The notes under the pieces are model-generated. The model had not been told where the DNA came from, did not search any database, and was given only the letters and a program-made list of their open reading frames with translations. Made by a program: the position numbers and the translations under genes. A DNA stretch of 64,000 bases from Oceanimonas baumannii (lineage in GTDB: Bacteria > Pseudomonadota > Gammaproteobacteria > Enterobacterales > Aeromonadaceae): NCBI RefSeq assembly GCF_002245495.1, contig NZ_NQJF01000007.1:168732-232731 (forward strand). Reading direction: 5' to 3'. This document shows, in pieces, positions 1 through 8,199 of this stretch (its first letter is position 1; every line of letters starts with the position of its first letter).

Positions 1-1
1 G

Positions 2-550
2 AGTTTCAACGCTGGTGAACTGGAGGTATTTCGCCGCCAGCAGGCTGAGCAGCTTGGTATTGATGCCGGACGCTCCTGGTTACTGGTGCATGCTGGCAGC
101 GGCGGCTCCGCCAATAACCTGAGTGCGGCGCAGTATGCGGCATTGATCACCCGGTTAAAGGGGCAATACCCGGCCGCACAGCCGGTACTGACTGCAGGAC
201 CGGGCGAAGAAGCCCTGGCTGAGGAAGTGGCTGGAATGGCTGGTCAGGAAGCTGTGGTGGCTGGCGGTTTGCCGTTGCCGGACTTTTGCCGGCTGCTGGC
301 CTGTGGCCAGTTGTTTGTGGCCGGCAGCACAGGGCCGCTGCATATTGCCGCAGCCCTGGATGTGCCTACGGTGGGCTTTTTTCCGTTGCGCCGTTCGGCC
401 ACACCACTGCGCTGGCGACCATTAAACAGCGAAGGCCGTCATCTGGCGTTTCACCCGCCGGAAGGAGCCGATGCCGAGGACATGCGCAGTGTGGATGTGA
501 ACACTGTGGCTGAACGGGTCAGCTCTTGGGCGGTGCCGTTTCTGTCCTGA
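2..550 (+). CDS. Glycosyltransferase family 9 (heptosyltransferase-like), 3' part only
   Basis: The reading frame is open from the first base and ends at TGA 548-550, so only the C-terminal half of the protein is present (about 182 residues). It carries the C-terminal Rossmann fold of GT9 ADP-heptose:LPS heptosyltransferases. The visible landmarks are [10 protein letters not shown], which resembles the donor-binding P-loop-like HPGSG, and the later [19 protein letters not shown], the family's S/DTGxxHxAAAxxxPxxxxF motif. It probably adds a heptose or related sugar to the LPS core from the cytoplasmic face. Its 3' end overlaps the convergent waaE gene by 32 bases. The exact acceptor cannot be told from this fragment. 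Confidence 0.8.
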   Translation, partial: SFNAGELEVFRRQQAEQLGIDAGRSWLLVHAGSGGSANNLSAAQYAALITRLKGQYPAAQPVLTAGPGEEALAEEVAGMAGQEAVVAGGLPLPDFCRLLACGQLFVAGSTGPLHIAAALDVPTVGFFPLRRSATPLRWRPLNSEGRHLAFHPPEGADAEDMRSVDVNTVAERVSSWAVPFLS

Positions 551-1295
551 TCCAGAGGTCTGCGTATTTTACAAAGGTGGAGTGGGCTGACAGCAAACTG
601 AGCAGCAGGCCCTGTTTGCCGTCGAGAAAACCGGCTTTCACGATATACATCTTCACAAAGCAGCCGACCCCGTGCAGCAACCCCTGGAGCAGCGAGCTTT
701 TTTTGCCCCGCCGTTGTCGCTGCTCGGCCCAGGCGGAGGCGTATCCCGCGGACTTCACCAGATAATGCTGCAGATCCCGGTAGGTGTAATGGAGCAAATC
801 GCCCCTGAGCGGGACAGTACGGATCCCGGGACCGGTTTCCACTTTTTCATGCACCAGTGCATCGTTATAACCGGTAAGTGCTTTGGGGTAGAGCCGTAAC
901 ACCCGATCCGGATACCAGCCACAATGACGGATAAAACGGCCGAATACCCATGATAAACGGGCCATGGAATAGACAGTGTTCTCGGCGGGAGCAGCCAGTA
1001 CTTCCTCTATGCTTGCGCGCAGCTCGGGCGTTACCCGTTCATCAGCATCGACCCACAGTACCCAGTCTGAGTTGACCTTGCTTTGTGCCAGACGGCGCTG
1101 AGGACCAAAGCCTGGCCACTGAGCGTTGACAAAGAAGCGGGCACCGGCGGCCTCGGCCACTGCCTGGGTAGCGTCTGTGCTGCCCGAATCCATCACGACA
1201 ATTTCATCAACCCAGTCCAGGGTGGCAAGACAATCGGCCAGGTTTTCTGCTTCGTTTTTAACAATCAGTACGGCGGCAAGGGTGGGGCGGCTCAT
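519..1295 (-). CDS. waaE: LPS core glycosyltransferase, GT2, WaaE/KdtX type
   Basis: This is a 258-residue family 2 glycosyltransferase. The N-terminus has the nucleotide-sugar fold ([11 protein letters not shown] near residues 9-19, then [10 protein letters not shown]) and a DAD metal-binding motif at residues 83-85. The C-terminal half ([18 protein letters not shown], then VHEKVE) is characteristic of the WaaE/KdtX group. Characterised WaaE enzymes add glucose in beta-1,4 linkage to the first heptose of the inner core. The ATG overlaps the stop of the upstream opsX-like gene as ATGA, so the two are probably translationally coupled. The specific sugar is inferred from the family. Confidence 0.85.
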   Translation of the reverse strand: MSRPTLAAVLIVKNEAENLADCLATLDWVDEIVVMDSGSTDATQAVAEAAGARFFVNAQWPGFGPQRRLAQSKVNSDWVLWVDADERVTPELRASIEEVLAAPAENTVYSMARLSWVFGRFIRHCGWYPDRVLRLYPKALTGYNDALVHEKVETGPGIRTVPLRGDLLHYTYRDLQHYLVKSAGYASAWAEQRQRRGKKSSLLQGLLHGVGCFVKMYIVKAGFLDGKQGLLLSLLSAHSTFVKYADLWIRTETAPPKS

Positions 1296-2353
1296 GAAGG
1301 CTCCTGTAACAAATGAAAGTCCCGGCAGAGACGGTCGAACTGGGTGATTACCTGCTCAATGGTAATGCGTTTCATGGCGTTTGCATCCTTTACCCGGGTG
1401 CGCCAGGGTAATTGCGCCGGGGTTTGACCGGTTTCTGCCAGCAGCGCTTCTTCATAGGCGCTGACGACGTAATCCCGGCAATAATAGGGGCCGGTGCGGG
1501 CCGGGTTATGATGGGCATACAGTCCCAGCACAGGCGTGCCGGTAAGGGTTGCCATGTGTGCAGGACCTGTATCCGGGGCAACGACCAGGCTGGCTGTGCT
1601 AATCAGTGCCATCAGCTCGGAGAGGCTGGTCCGGCCTACCAGGTTTTCATCAATATGAGGGGTAAGCTGCTGAATGCTGGCGGCAAGCTCTTGTTCTGGT
1701 TTTGCCGGGCTGCCGATCAGCATGACTTTCATGCCTTGTGCATGAGCATGTTCGGCCAGCGCGGCATAGCCCTCGGCGGTCCAGTTTTTGTAGGCCTTGC
1801 TGGCGGCGGGGCAAATCAGCAGCAGCGGGCGGCTGTCTTTGTGCCGGGCGGCCTGGTCCAGGGTGTGAGGAGGCAGGGGCCAGCGCCATTGCGGAGTGAG
1901 ATCCTGCAGCCCCAGCGCTTTGCCAAAGCTCATAAAGCCATCGGCCACGTGCTCTCCCTCGGCGATGACCTTGAGGTTGGTAAACAGCCACTGGCCGTCT
2001 TTGGCGCGTTCCCGCTCAAAGCCCAGGCGATAGTCTGCTCGAATACCCAGGCTGGCAATACTGGCCCGCAGCGCCGCCTGCATATGCAATAAAGCGTCGA
2101 ACCGGCGACCGCGTAGCTGCTGCCATAAGTGGAGGTAGGCCCGCCAGCCACCGCTTTTATTGAAAGTAATAATCTCAACATCGGGTAACTGATCCAGCAA
2201 CTGTGCTTCCAGCTTGCCGGTAATCCAGGTGATGCGCGTCTGTGGCCATTGGCGCTGAATGGCTTGCACCAGCGCCACGGCATGGCAGCAGTCGCCAATG
2301 GCGGATAAGCGCAGCAAACACAGGGATGCGGGGGCTGATGTAAACACGGCCAT
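1292..2353 (-). CDS. opsX: ADP-heptose:LPS heptosyltransferase I, OpsX type
   Basis: A 353-residue GT9 protein. I chose ATG at 2353, which gives an N-terminus [21 protein letters not shown] resembling Haemophilus OpsX as I remember it. A longer frame from 2407 would add 18 non-conserved residues. An AAGAG sequence lies about 7 bases upstream of the chosen start. The C-terminal donor site has [23 protein letters not shown] followed by PARTGPY. OpsX is the heptosyltransferase I that works on a phosphorylated single Kdo, and kdkA, the Kdo kinase, is the divergent neighbour here. WaaC-like or other GT9 roles are possible. The family assignment is firm and the OpsX subtype is a recollection-based inference. 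Confidence 0.75.
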   Translation of the reverse strand: MAVFTSAPASLCLLRLSAIGDCCHAVALVQAIQRQWPQTRITWITGKLEAQLLDQLPDVEIITFNKSGGWRAYLHLWQQLRGRRFDALLHMQAALRASIASLGIRADYRLGFERERAKDGQWLFTNLKVIAEGEHVADGFMSFGKALGLQDLTPQWRWPLPPHTLDQAARHKDSRPLLLICPAASKAYKNWTAEGYAALAEHAHAQGMKVMLIGSPAKPEQELAASIQQLTPHIDENLVGRTSLSELMALISTASLVVAPDTGPAHMATLTGTPVLGLYAHHNPARTGPYYCRDYVVSAYEEALLAETGQTPAQLPWRTRVKDANAMKRITIEQVITQFDRLCRDFHLLQEPS

Positions 2354-2439
2354 AAAGAAACTCTTGTGGATTCCGGACCGAGCATTATGCAAAGCCTTTT
2401 CAGCCATGTAAAATTCAGCTTTTCGCTGGGGGGTTGGGA

Positions 2440-3150
2440 ATGGAACGCATTGAGCACGGCTCCGAAATTATCTGGTACGATCCGGAATGTTTCGGCAATT
2501 TTCATCGTGATTTCTTTGAAATTGACTACTGGCGCGAGCAGGACGCCATACGCGGCAAGTCGGTAGGGCGCAACACGACCTGGTTTGTGGAAGATGAAGT
2601 GGGTCAAAAGGTGCTGCGTCATTACTACCGGGGCGGCATGATTGGCCGGGTGATGGAAGATACCTTCCTGCATGTGGCCGAGTCTAAAAGCCGGGCCATG
2701 GCCGAGTTTACCGTGCTGACCAAGCTGTATCGCAAGGGACTACCGGTACCACGCCCTTGTGCTGCACGGATGATTCGCTCCAACTTTGTTTACCGCGCCG
2801 ATATTATCCTTACCCGCGTTGAAGGTGCACAAGATCTGGTGGCTATCCTGAAAGAGCGTGAGCTGGATACGGAGCAATGGCGCAGCATTGGCCAGACCAT
2901 TCGCCGTTTCCACAGTGCCGGCCTTTATCACGCCGATCTCAACAGCCATAACGTGCTGCTGGATAATAACGGCAGAAGCTGGCTGATCGATTTCGACAAA
3001 TGCCACTTTCGCCAGCCCGGCAGCTGGGCCAAAGAAAATATGGAGCGTTTGCTGCGCTCATTCCGCAAAGAGCAGGGCCTGCACCAGGAGTTTCACTGGG
3101 AGGAGCAGGACTGGAAAGCACTGTTGCAAGGATATTACAAGGGCAGCTGA
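2440..3150 (+). CDS. kdkA: 3-deoxy-D-manno-octulosonic acid (Kdo) kinase
   Basis: A 236-residue small kinase that uses ATP to phosphorylate position 4 of Kdo in lipid A-Kdo at the inner membrane. The protein-kinase-like catalytic loop HADLNSHNVLLD lies near residue 165 and the metal-binding LIDFDKC near residue 185, both in KdkA form. The N-terminal WYDPECFGN and the FFEIDYW stretch also fit the family. I chose ATG at 2440, which has a G-rich Shine-Dalgarno stretch just upstream, over an in-frame TTG at 2434. The 3' end overlaps the convergent waaA by 16 bases. It is divergent from the OpsX-type gene. Confidence 0.9.
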   Translation: MERIEHGSEIIWYDPECFGNFHRDFFEIDYWREQDAIRGKSVGRNTTWFVEDEVGQKVLRHYYRGGMIGRVMEDTFLHVAESKSRAMAEFTVLTKLYRKGLPVPRPCAARMIRSNFVYRADIILTRVEGAQDLVAILKERELDTEQWRSIGQTIRRFHSAGLYHADLNSHNVLLDNNGRSWLIDFDKCHFRQPGSWAKENMERLLRSFRKEQGLHQEFHWEEQDWKALLQGYYKGS

Positions 3151-4406
3151 GTCCGGATAGCGGACAGGGTGCGCATCAGTGCGCCCTGGTTGGCCTTCAC
3201 CACAGTCAGGGCGGCGTCACCCATCGTCTGGCGCTGATCTTCATGTTCAAACAGCTGTATCAGCTGTTGCGCCAGCATGTTGCTGTCGGTCACTATTTTT
3301 GCGCCACCGGCTTGCCGTAACTCTCGTGTTATATCACTGAAGTTAAAAGTCGAAGGCCCGCTTAATACCGGTTTTCCCAGCGCGGCCGGCTCCAGCAGGT
3401 TGTGGCCACCACGTGCAATTAAGCTGCCGCCTACAAAGGCCAGATCTGCCGCCGCCAGCATGACGGGCAATTCACCCATGGTATCGCCCAGGTATACCTG
3501 AACGTTTTCCAGAGGTTCTGCCTGAGTGCGGCGAGAGAGCGTGAGGCCCTGGTTCTGCACCAGTGACGCAACCTGGGCGAAACGCTGAGGGTGGCGGGGA
3601 ACCAGCATCAGCAGGGCATCGGGCAGATGCCACAGCAGGTGCCGGTGCGCCTCAAGCAGTTGCTCGTCTTCACCTTCATGAGTCGAGGCTGCAATCCATA
3701 CCGGGCGCGCGCGCCCCAGCTGTGCTCTCAGCATGCTGCCCTGTTCGCGTATCGTATGGTCGTAGTCGATATCAAACTTGATCGAGCCCGTGGTGCTCAG
3801 GCAATGTTGCGGTACGCCAAGGCTGGCAAAGCGATCTGCGTCATCCTGGTACTGGCAGGCAATATGGCGGATATTTTTTGATAGCAGCCTGAATACACCG
3901 TGAAAACGCCGGTACCTTGCGGCCGAACGGGCAGAAAGCCGGGCATTGAGTACCATCACCGGCAGCTTGCGTCTTCCGCAACCAGCCAGCCAGTTGGGCC
4001 AGAGTTCGGTTTCCATGATTAACAGGGCTTGCGGCCGAATGCGGTGCAGAAACAGCCCGACTGCCCACGGGAAGTCCAGCGGAGCATAACGATGTTCAAC
4101 CAGCTCACCCAGCCTTGCTGCCTGATCGGCACCGGTGCGCGTGGTGGTGGTGACCAGTATCGGTAAATCGGGGTATTCAGCCTTGAGCGCTTTAATCAGC
4201 GGTGTGGCTGCCACTACTTCACCAACACTGACCGCATGCAGCCACACCGGCCGCTTGCTCTTGGTTGCGGCGGCCCATCCCAGATGCTCCGGCCAGCGCC
4301 GGCCAAAACCGGGCTTGCCTTTCTTGGGCCAGTACAGCAGTGCCAGCAACACGGGGCTGAAAATGTGGATGAGCAGGTTGTACATCAGTCGGTAGAACAT
4401 GAGCAT
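3135..4406 (-). CDS. waaA: 3-deoxy-D-manno-octulosonic acid transferase
   Basis: A 423-residue GT30 enzyme that transfers Kdo from CMP-Kdo to lipid IVA. An N-terminal hydrophobic segment (about residues 9-26, LLIHIFSPVLLALLYW) anchors it in the inner membrane. The catalytic glutamate sits in WLHAVSVGEVVAATPL near residue 60. The C-terminal GGSLIARGGHNLLEPAALGKPV is the CMP-Kdo-binding region. The ATG shares one base with the waaF stop (TGATG), implying coupled translation. With kdkA next door the product may be a mono-Kdo transferase as in Haemophilus, but mono- and bifunctional WaaA cannot be told apart from motifs. Confidence 0.95.
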   Translation of the reverse strand: MLMFYRLMYNLLIHIFSPVLLALLYWPKKGKPGFGRRWPEHLGWAAATKSKRPVWLHAVSVGEVVAATPLIKALKAEYPDLPILVTTTTRTGADQAARLGELVEHRYAPLDFPWAVGLFLHRIRPQALLIMETELWPNWLAGCGRRKLPVMVLNARLSARSAARYRRFHGVFRLLSKNIRHIACQYQDDADRFASLGVPQHCLSTTGSIKFDIDYDHTIREQGSMLRAQLGRARPVWIAASTHEGEDEQLLEAHRHLLWHLPDALLMLVPRHPQRFAQVASLVQNQGLTLSRRTQAEPLENVQVYLGDTMGELPVMLAAADLAFVGGSLIARGGHNLLEPAALGKPVLSGPSTFNFSDITRELRQAGGAKIVTDSNMLAQQLIQLFEHEDQRQTMGDAALTVVKANQGALMRTLSAIRTQLPL

Positions 4407-5434
4407 CAGTCAGCAAGCCGGATGAGGGCATCAATTACCCGCTGCGAAGGCAGATCTTTCAGGCATTTGAGATGGCCGAGCGGGCACTCTCGTTTAAAGC
4501 AGGGGCGGCATTCAATGTCGGTGTGCACCACCGCCACTTTTTCTGCCAGAGGCGGTGTATATTGAGGCGAAGTCGAGCCATATACACCTACTAACGGCCG
4601 CTGCAAGGCGGCGGCTATGTGCATCAGCCCGGAATCATTGGAGACCACGGCCGTACTCAATGCCATCAGATCAATAGCCTGATGTAACGAGGTCTTGCCC
4701 GCCAGCACATGGCAGTGTTGCTGCTGGTGGCCCGGCAAATAATGTTTAATGGCTTCTGCCACCGGTATATCCTTGGCAGAGCCAAAAATCCATACCTGCC
4801 TGCCCTGTGTGATCTGTTGTTGTGCCACCTCGGCGTAATACTGCTCGGGCCAGCGCTTGGCCGGACCGAATTCGGCACCGGGACACAGGCTCAGCACTGG
4901 TCTTGCTGTGCTCAGATTCAGCATGCTCAATGCGTTTTGCTGATTATGTTCATCCACACTGAAGGCTGGCCAGGGTAACGCTGGAATGTCCTGATGGCTG
5001 TGCATTTGCTCGCGGGGGTAGGCGAGGGCGTTGTAGCGCTCAACCATCAGCGGAAAGTCCTGCTTGTTGCTGCGGAGGTCGTTGAGCAGGCCGTAACGGG
5101 ACTCACCCTTCCAGCCTGTGCGTCTTTTGATACCGGCAAACAGCGGGATCAGTGCCGACTTGAGCGAATTGGGCTGAATGATGGCCCAGTGGTAACCTTC
5201 CCGGGCCAGCTCCTTGCCCAGGCGATAACGCTCGGCCAGCTTGAAATCACCGTGGCCCAAGGGCATGACAATGGCTTTATCTACTTCGGGCATGCGTTCC
5301 AGCAGAGCACAGCACCATACCGGAGCCATGACATGCAGTTCGGCTTCAGGGTTCTGTTGCTTCAGAGTGATGTAGAGGCTCTGGGACATCACCATATCGC
5401 CCACCCAGGAAGGGCCTATAACCAGAATTTTCAT
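4406..5434 (-). CDS. waaF: ADP-heptose:LPS heptosyltransferase II
   Basis: A 342-residue GT9 enzyme that adds the second heptose to the LPS inner core. The start MKILVIGPSWVGDMVMSQSL is the textbook WaaF N-terminus. The acceptor-side region has QPNSLKSALIPLFAGI, and the donor site has LCPGAEFGPAKRWP and VVSNDSGLMHIAAAL. C-terminal cysteines appear in ECRPCFKRECPLGHLKCL, which is normal for this family. The gene is upstream of and overlaps waaA. A 7-base palindrome lies just upstream, between it and the divergent AT-rich GT9 gene. Confidence 0.95.
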   Translation of the reverse strand: MKILVIGPSWVGDMVMSQSLYITLKQQNPEAELHVMAPVWCCALLERMPEVDKAIVMPLGHGDFKLAERYRLGKELAREGYHWAIIQPNSLKSALIPLFAGIKRRTGWKGESRYGLLNDLRSNKQDFPLMVERYNALAYPREQMHSHQDIPALPWPAFSVDEHNQQNALSMLNLSTARPVLSLCPGAEFGPAKRWPEQYYAEVAQQQITQGRQVWIFGSAKDIPVAEAIKHYLPGHQQQHCHVLAGKTSLHQAIDLMALSTAVVSNDSGLMHIAAALQRPLVGVYGSTSPQYTPPLAEKVAVVHTDIECRPCFKRECPLGHLKCLKDLPSQRVIDALIRLAD

Positions 5435-5455
5435 TGCTCTGACACTTTGTCTTTA

Positions 5456-5475
5456 ATTGTATGAGATTATACAAT
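5456..5475. promoter_or_regulatory. Perfect 7-bp inverted repeat between divergent LPS genes
   Basis: ATTGTAT at 5456-5462 and ATACAAT at 5469-5475 are exact inverted repeats around a six-base AT-rich spacer. The palindrome lies in the 72-base gap between the start of waaF and the divergent GT9 gene. It could be an operator for a dimeric regulator or part of overlapping promoters. No regulator was identified. Confidence 0.35.
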
Positions 5476-5506
5476 CATCAGTTGGTTCTCTCCATGGTCA
5501 TACATA

Positions 5507-6577
5507 GTGTTTAGACGGCTCACCTCCAAAATACAGCTATTCAGAGATAAATTTCGGCGTCACTTAGGTAAGTTATTGTTTGACAAGGTTTCTGGCGGAG
5601 GGGAACTCGTTAACACAAAGCGTGTTCTTGTTATTCGCTGGGATGCGAAAATTGGTGATTCTATTGTTTCTTCCTTTTTCTTTCGTGAGTTAAAGAAACA
5701 CCATAAAAATATTAAGGTTGATGTCATTACTGCTCCGCATATGGCTGCCATGTATCAGGAATATTTCGGGGTTGATCATGTTTACTGTTGTAAAAAACGG
5801 CCGAACTACGGTGAACTTAAAGCGCTGGCACATGAGGTCGGTGCAGTGGATCTGGTGATACATCTTGGTAAACAGCTTAAAATGAAAGATATTTACTTTC
5901 TTCGCTGTCTCGGTGCCGGTAACGTAATGGGGATGGATGATGAGCTTGATCTGGTGAATATCAAGCTTGGTCATGCCACCAAGGGACTTCATTTCTCTGA
6001 AAAATTTGCTTATGCGCTAAAGTTGCTGGGCGTACCCTATCCTGAACGGAACTATATTATTCCTGAAGATATAGAGCGACAGAAGGTGATAAATAAAGAA
6101 TGGCCTGATCAACCCGTGGTTTCAATTAATCCTTATGGTAGTGGTAGTGCCAGAAGGCTTAATTTCGACAATGTGTCTATGCTGGTAGGACTGGTCACTA
6201 AATATAAACCCGGCTGGAAAGTGTGCCTGATGTCAACACCGGATACAAAAGCAGAAACAGAGCAATGGTGTGATAAACTGGACACAGATAGTGTTTTCAC
6301 TGTTAAATCCAGTGAGACAATTCAGGATGCCATCGAAATTATTCGCCTTTCCGCTGCGGTCATATCTGTTGATACGGCTATCATCCATATATCCAGTGGT
6401 CTTAATAAGCCATTGATTGGGGTTTATAATCCTGATGAAGAAAATTTTTCAGAGTGGCACCCCAATTATGAAAAAGCAAAAGTTATATTTTCCATTAAGA
6501 AGGAAGACGGGTGTGAAAATATAAACTGCATCGACCCTAAAGATGTATCATGTATTCTTGATGATGGTTTTTTGTGA
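5507..6577 (+). CDS. Glycosyltransferase family 9 protein (AT-rich cassette)
   Basis: A 356-residue GT9 protein. The N-terminal domain begins RVLVIRWDAKIGDSIVSSFF, and the C-terminal donor-binding motif is ISVDTAIIHISSGLNKPLIGVY. It therefore resembles heptosyltransferases and probably acts on the LPS core from the cytoplasmic side. The only upstream in-frame start is GTG at 5507, with no good Shine-Dalgarno sequence, so the start is uncertain. Codon use and base composition are clearly more AT-rich than in waaF next door. It converges on the pyruvyl transferase gene, with a hairpin between them. Acceptor and sugar are unknown. Confidence 0.8.
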   Translation: MFRRLTSKIQLFRDKFRRHLGKLLFDKVSGGGELVNTKRVLVIRWDAKIGDSIVSSFFFRELKKHHKNIKVDVITAPHMAAMYQEYFGVDHVYCCKKRPNYGELKALAHEVGAVDLVIHLGKQLKMKDIYFLRCLGAGNVMGMDDELDLVNIKLGHATKGLHFSEKFAYALKLLGVPYPERNYIIPEDIERQKVINKEWPDQPVVSINPYGSGSARRLNFDNVSMLVGLVTKYKPGWKVCLMSTPDTKAETEQWCDKLDTDSVFTVKSSETIQDAIEIIRLSAAVISVDTAIIHISSGLNKPLIGVYNPDEENFSEWHPNYEKAKVIFSIKKEDGCENINCIDPKDVSCILDDGFL

Positions 6578-6580
6578 ATC

Positions 6581-6609
6581 GATCTAACATGGGAATACCA
6601 TGTTAGATC
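6581..6609. terminator. Perfect 12-bp hairpin between convergent genes
   Basis: A 12-base stem (GATCTAACATGG, 6581-6592, and its exact complement 6598-6609) surrounds a five-base GAATA loop. It sits in the 38-base gap between the GT9 gene and the convergent pyruvyl transferase gene, where a shared terminator is expected. The following T content is modest on both strands, so it may work only partly as an intrinsic terminator. Confidence 0.5.
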
Positions 6610-6615
6610 TTGGTG

Positions 6616-7485
6616 TTATAGATTTTTAATAGGGAAAGAATCCAGCAGGGCTTCTTTTGACAGGTTGAAGTCTTTTATACTAGTGTAACTTTCAATGTTT
6701 TCCATCAGCTCAGAAAAATGTTTGCTATTTGATATAGCAAAACCTTTTTCATCGGGATTTTTTGTCGTCGAATAATAGTCATTAAATTTAAAGTCGCCGC
6801 CGACCAAGCGATCTGAAAGAACAATCCACTTGTTGGGTATGCCATAAGTATCGGCAAGGATTAATCCGTGTAATGAAGATGAAACTATGTGAGAGCACTC
6901 CATGAGGTCATCGACAAAGCTCTCGGGGTCTTGCTGGACATCAATTAACTTTATCCCCGGATTTGAGTGTATTGATTCAGGGATCTTATCCTTATCTACA
7001 TAATGAGCCACTATGCCTACTTTATATTTTTTGTTTGTTTCTGGTTTGTAAACCAGGGGCATAAGAATGGCAGGATCTCCGAGAGGAAGATCACCTAAGT
7101 TGATGCCATATTTTTCATTGAGTAACTCGACAGAAAGAGCTCCTCTTAGTGCTTTTATTTTTTTGGGATCTAATTTTTTTGGTAAGTCTTTTCTGCTTAT
7201 GAATCCAGAGCCCCAGATGTAGCTGGATAATGTGGCTTCATGCATCACACTACCAATGGCTAAAAGGTTGGGTGATCTTCCTTTTTGTCGTTGAATACAG
7301 GTGATGTTAAATAACCGGCTTACTAAATATGGATTTAAAATATCACCTACATTTTTTTCTTTACTGAAAAAATAGAGGGATATAGTTCCCCCTTTTTTAT
7401 AAGCATAATAATCAATTACGCAGCCTAATGTCTTTTTTGTTTTTCTGGAAAGGTACTGTAAATTATATTTTTTGATGTTCATCAT
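6616..7485 (-). CDS. Polysaccharide pyruvyl transferase family protein
   Basis: A 289-residue protein of the PF04230-like pyruvyl transferase family, which moves a pyruvate from phosphoenolpyruvate onto a sugar as a ketal. Visible landmarks are FFSKEKNVGDILNPYL (NxGD motif near residue 47), the IWGSGF segment, ALRGALSVELL, LPLGDPAILMP and, near the C-terminus, SSSLHGLILADTYGIPN, which is the conserved S-HG motif. It has no membrane segment. It lies in the AT-rich cassette and is 6 bases downstream of the GT25 gene, so the two are likely cotranscribed. It probably decorates an outer-core or short-chain LPS sugar. Its substrate is unknown. Confidence 0.8.
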   Translation of the reverse strand: MMNIKKYNLQYLSRKTKKTLGCVIDYYAYKKGGTISLYFFSKEKNVGDILNPYLVSRLFNITCIQRQKGRSPNLLAIGSVMHEATLSSYIWGSGFISRKDLPKKLDPKKIKALRGALSVELLNEKYGINLGDLPLGDPAILMPLVYKPETNKKYKVGIVAHYVDKDKIPESIHSNPGIKLIDVQQDPESFVDDLMECSHIVSSSLHGLILADTYGIPNKWIVLSDRLVGGDFKFNDYYSTTKNPDEKGFAISNSKHFSELMENIESYTSIKDFNLSKEALLDSFPIKNL

Positions 7486-7491
7486 GTGCTC

Positions 7492-8190
7492 TTATTGGTT
7501 GAGAGGTTCTATATGAACGCCATAGTCCCTTCCTGGGATGGTGGTTTCAAGGTGGCCAGTATCAATGCAGTTAGGTTCGATGCCATAAGTTCTTAATCTG
7601 TGCCATTGGAGATAACCGGTAAGGTAGTCGGCAGGCATTCTGACTGGATGGGCCATTCCTAAAAGTCTCTTTGCACCACTCTGTGATAAAACGTAACCAA
7701 CTGCACCAATAATGCAGCGTTTGGAATTTTTACTGGGATAGCGGTATCTGGCTAGTTTATATCCTTCTGGCAACTTCTTCTTAATAGGCCAACTTTTTGC
7801 TTTTCCATGGAACAGGTACAGCAGCTCAAAGTCTGGGCTCTTTTGGATTGCCGAAGTTAATACCTTTGGTAGGCAGGATAAAAGAAATGCGTCATCTTCC
7901 AAAATGATTGCGCTACTCAGACCATTGTCTACTATTTTTTTGTAAACTTTAATATGACTTAATGCACAGGCAATTTCTGAATGATTCATGGTGTGCCCAA
8001 ACTTTTTTTTGCAAAAGTCCAGGTCAACATTGTTCAATATATTATCTTCCAGCTTGGTGCCATCAACACCTTCAACAAACTCAAATTTAAAGCCAAGGCG
8101 GTTCAGCTGTTGAGAAATGAGAGCTCTTCTTTCGTGATGGCGTGGCAGGCTGATAACATAAACATGAGGAAAATCATCTTTTTTCGACAT
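7492..8190 (-). CDS. Glycosyltransferase family 25 (LPS biosynthesis)
   Basis: A 232-residue GT25 enzyme of the LOS/LPS galactosyltransferase type (Lex2B/LpsA-like). The N-terminus VYVISLPRHHERRALISQQL and the following FVEGVDG are the family signature. ALSHIKVYKKIVD and AIILEDDAFLL (EDD near residue 98) form the donor and metal-binding region. The C-terminal PADYLTGYL is also typical. It starts 10 bases after wahA ends and is followed 6 bases later by the pyruvyl transferase gene. Composition is AT-rich. The sugar it moves is commonly galactose or glucose in this family, but that is not shown here. Confidence 0.85.
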   Translation of the reverse strand: MSKKDDFPHVYVISLPRHHERRALISQQLNRLGFKFEFVEGVDGTKLEDNILNNVDLDFCKKKFGHTMNHSEIACALSHIKVYKKIVDNGLSSAIILEDDAFLLSCLPKVLTSAIQKSPDFELLYLFHGKAKSWPIKKKLPEGYKLARYRYPSKNSKRCIIGAVGYVLSQSGAKRLLGMAHPVRMPADYLTGYLQWHRLRTYGIEPNCIDTGHLETTIPGRDYGVHIEPLNQ

Positions 8191-8199
8191 AGTTATTTC

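Noticed and set aside
1930..2673. 247-residue minus-strand frame across opsX and kdkA
   Set aside because: It spans the divergent promoter and overlaps two well supported genes; its translation has no recognisable domain.
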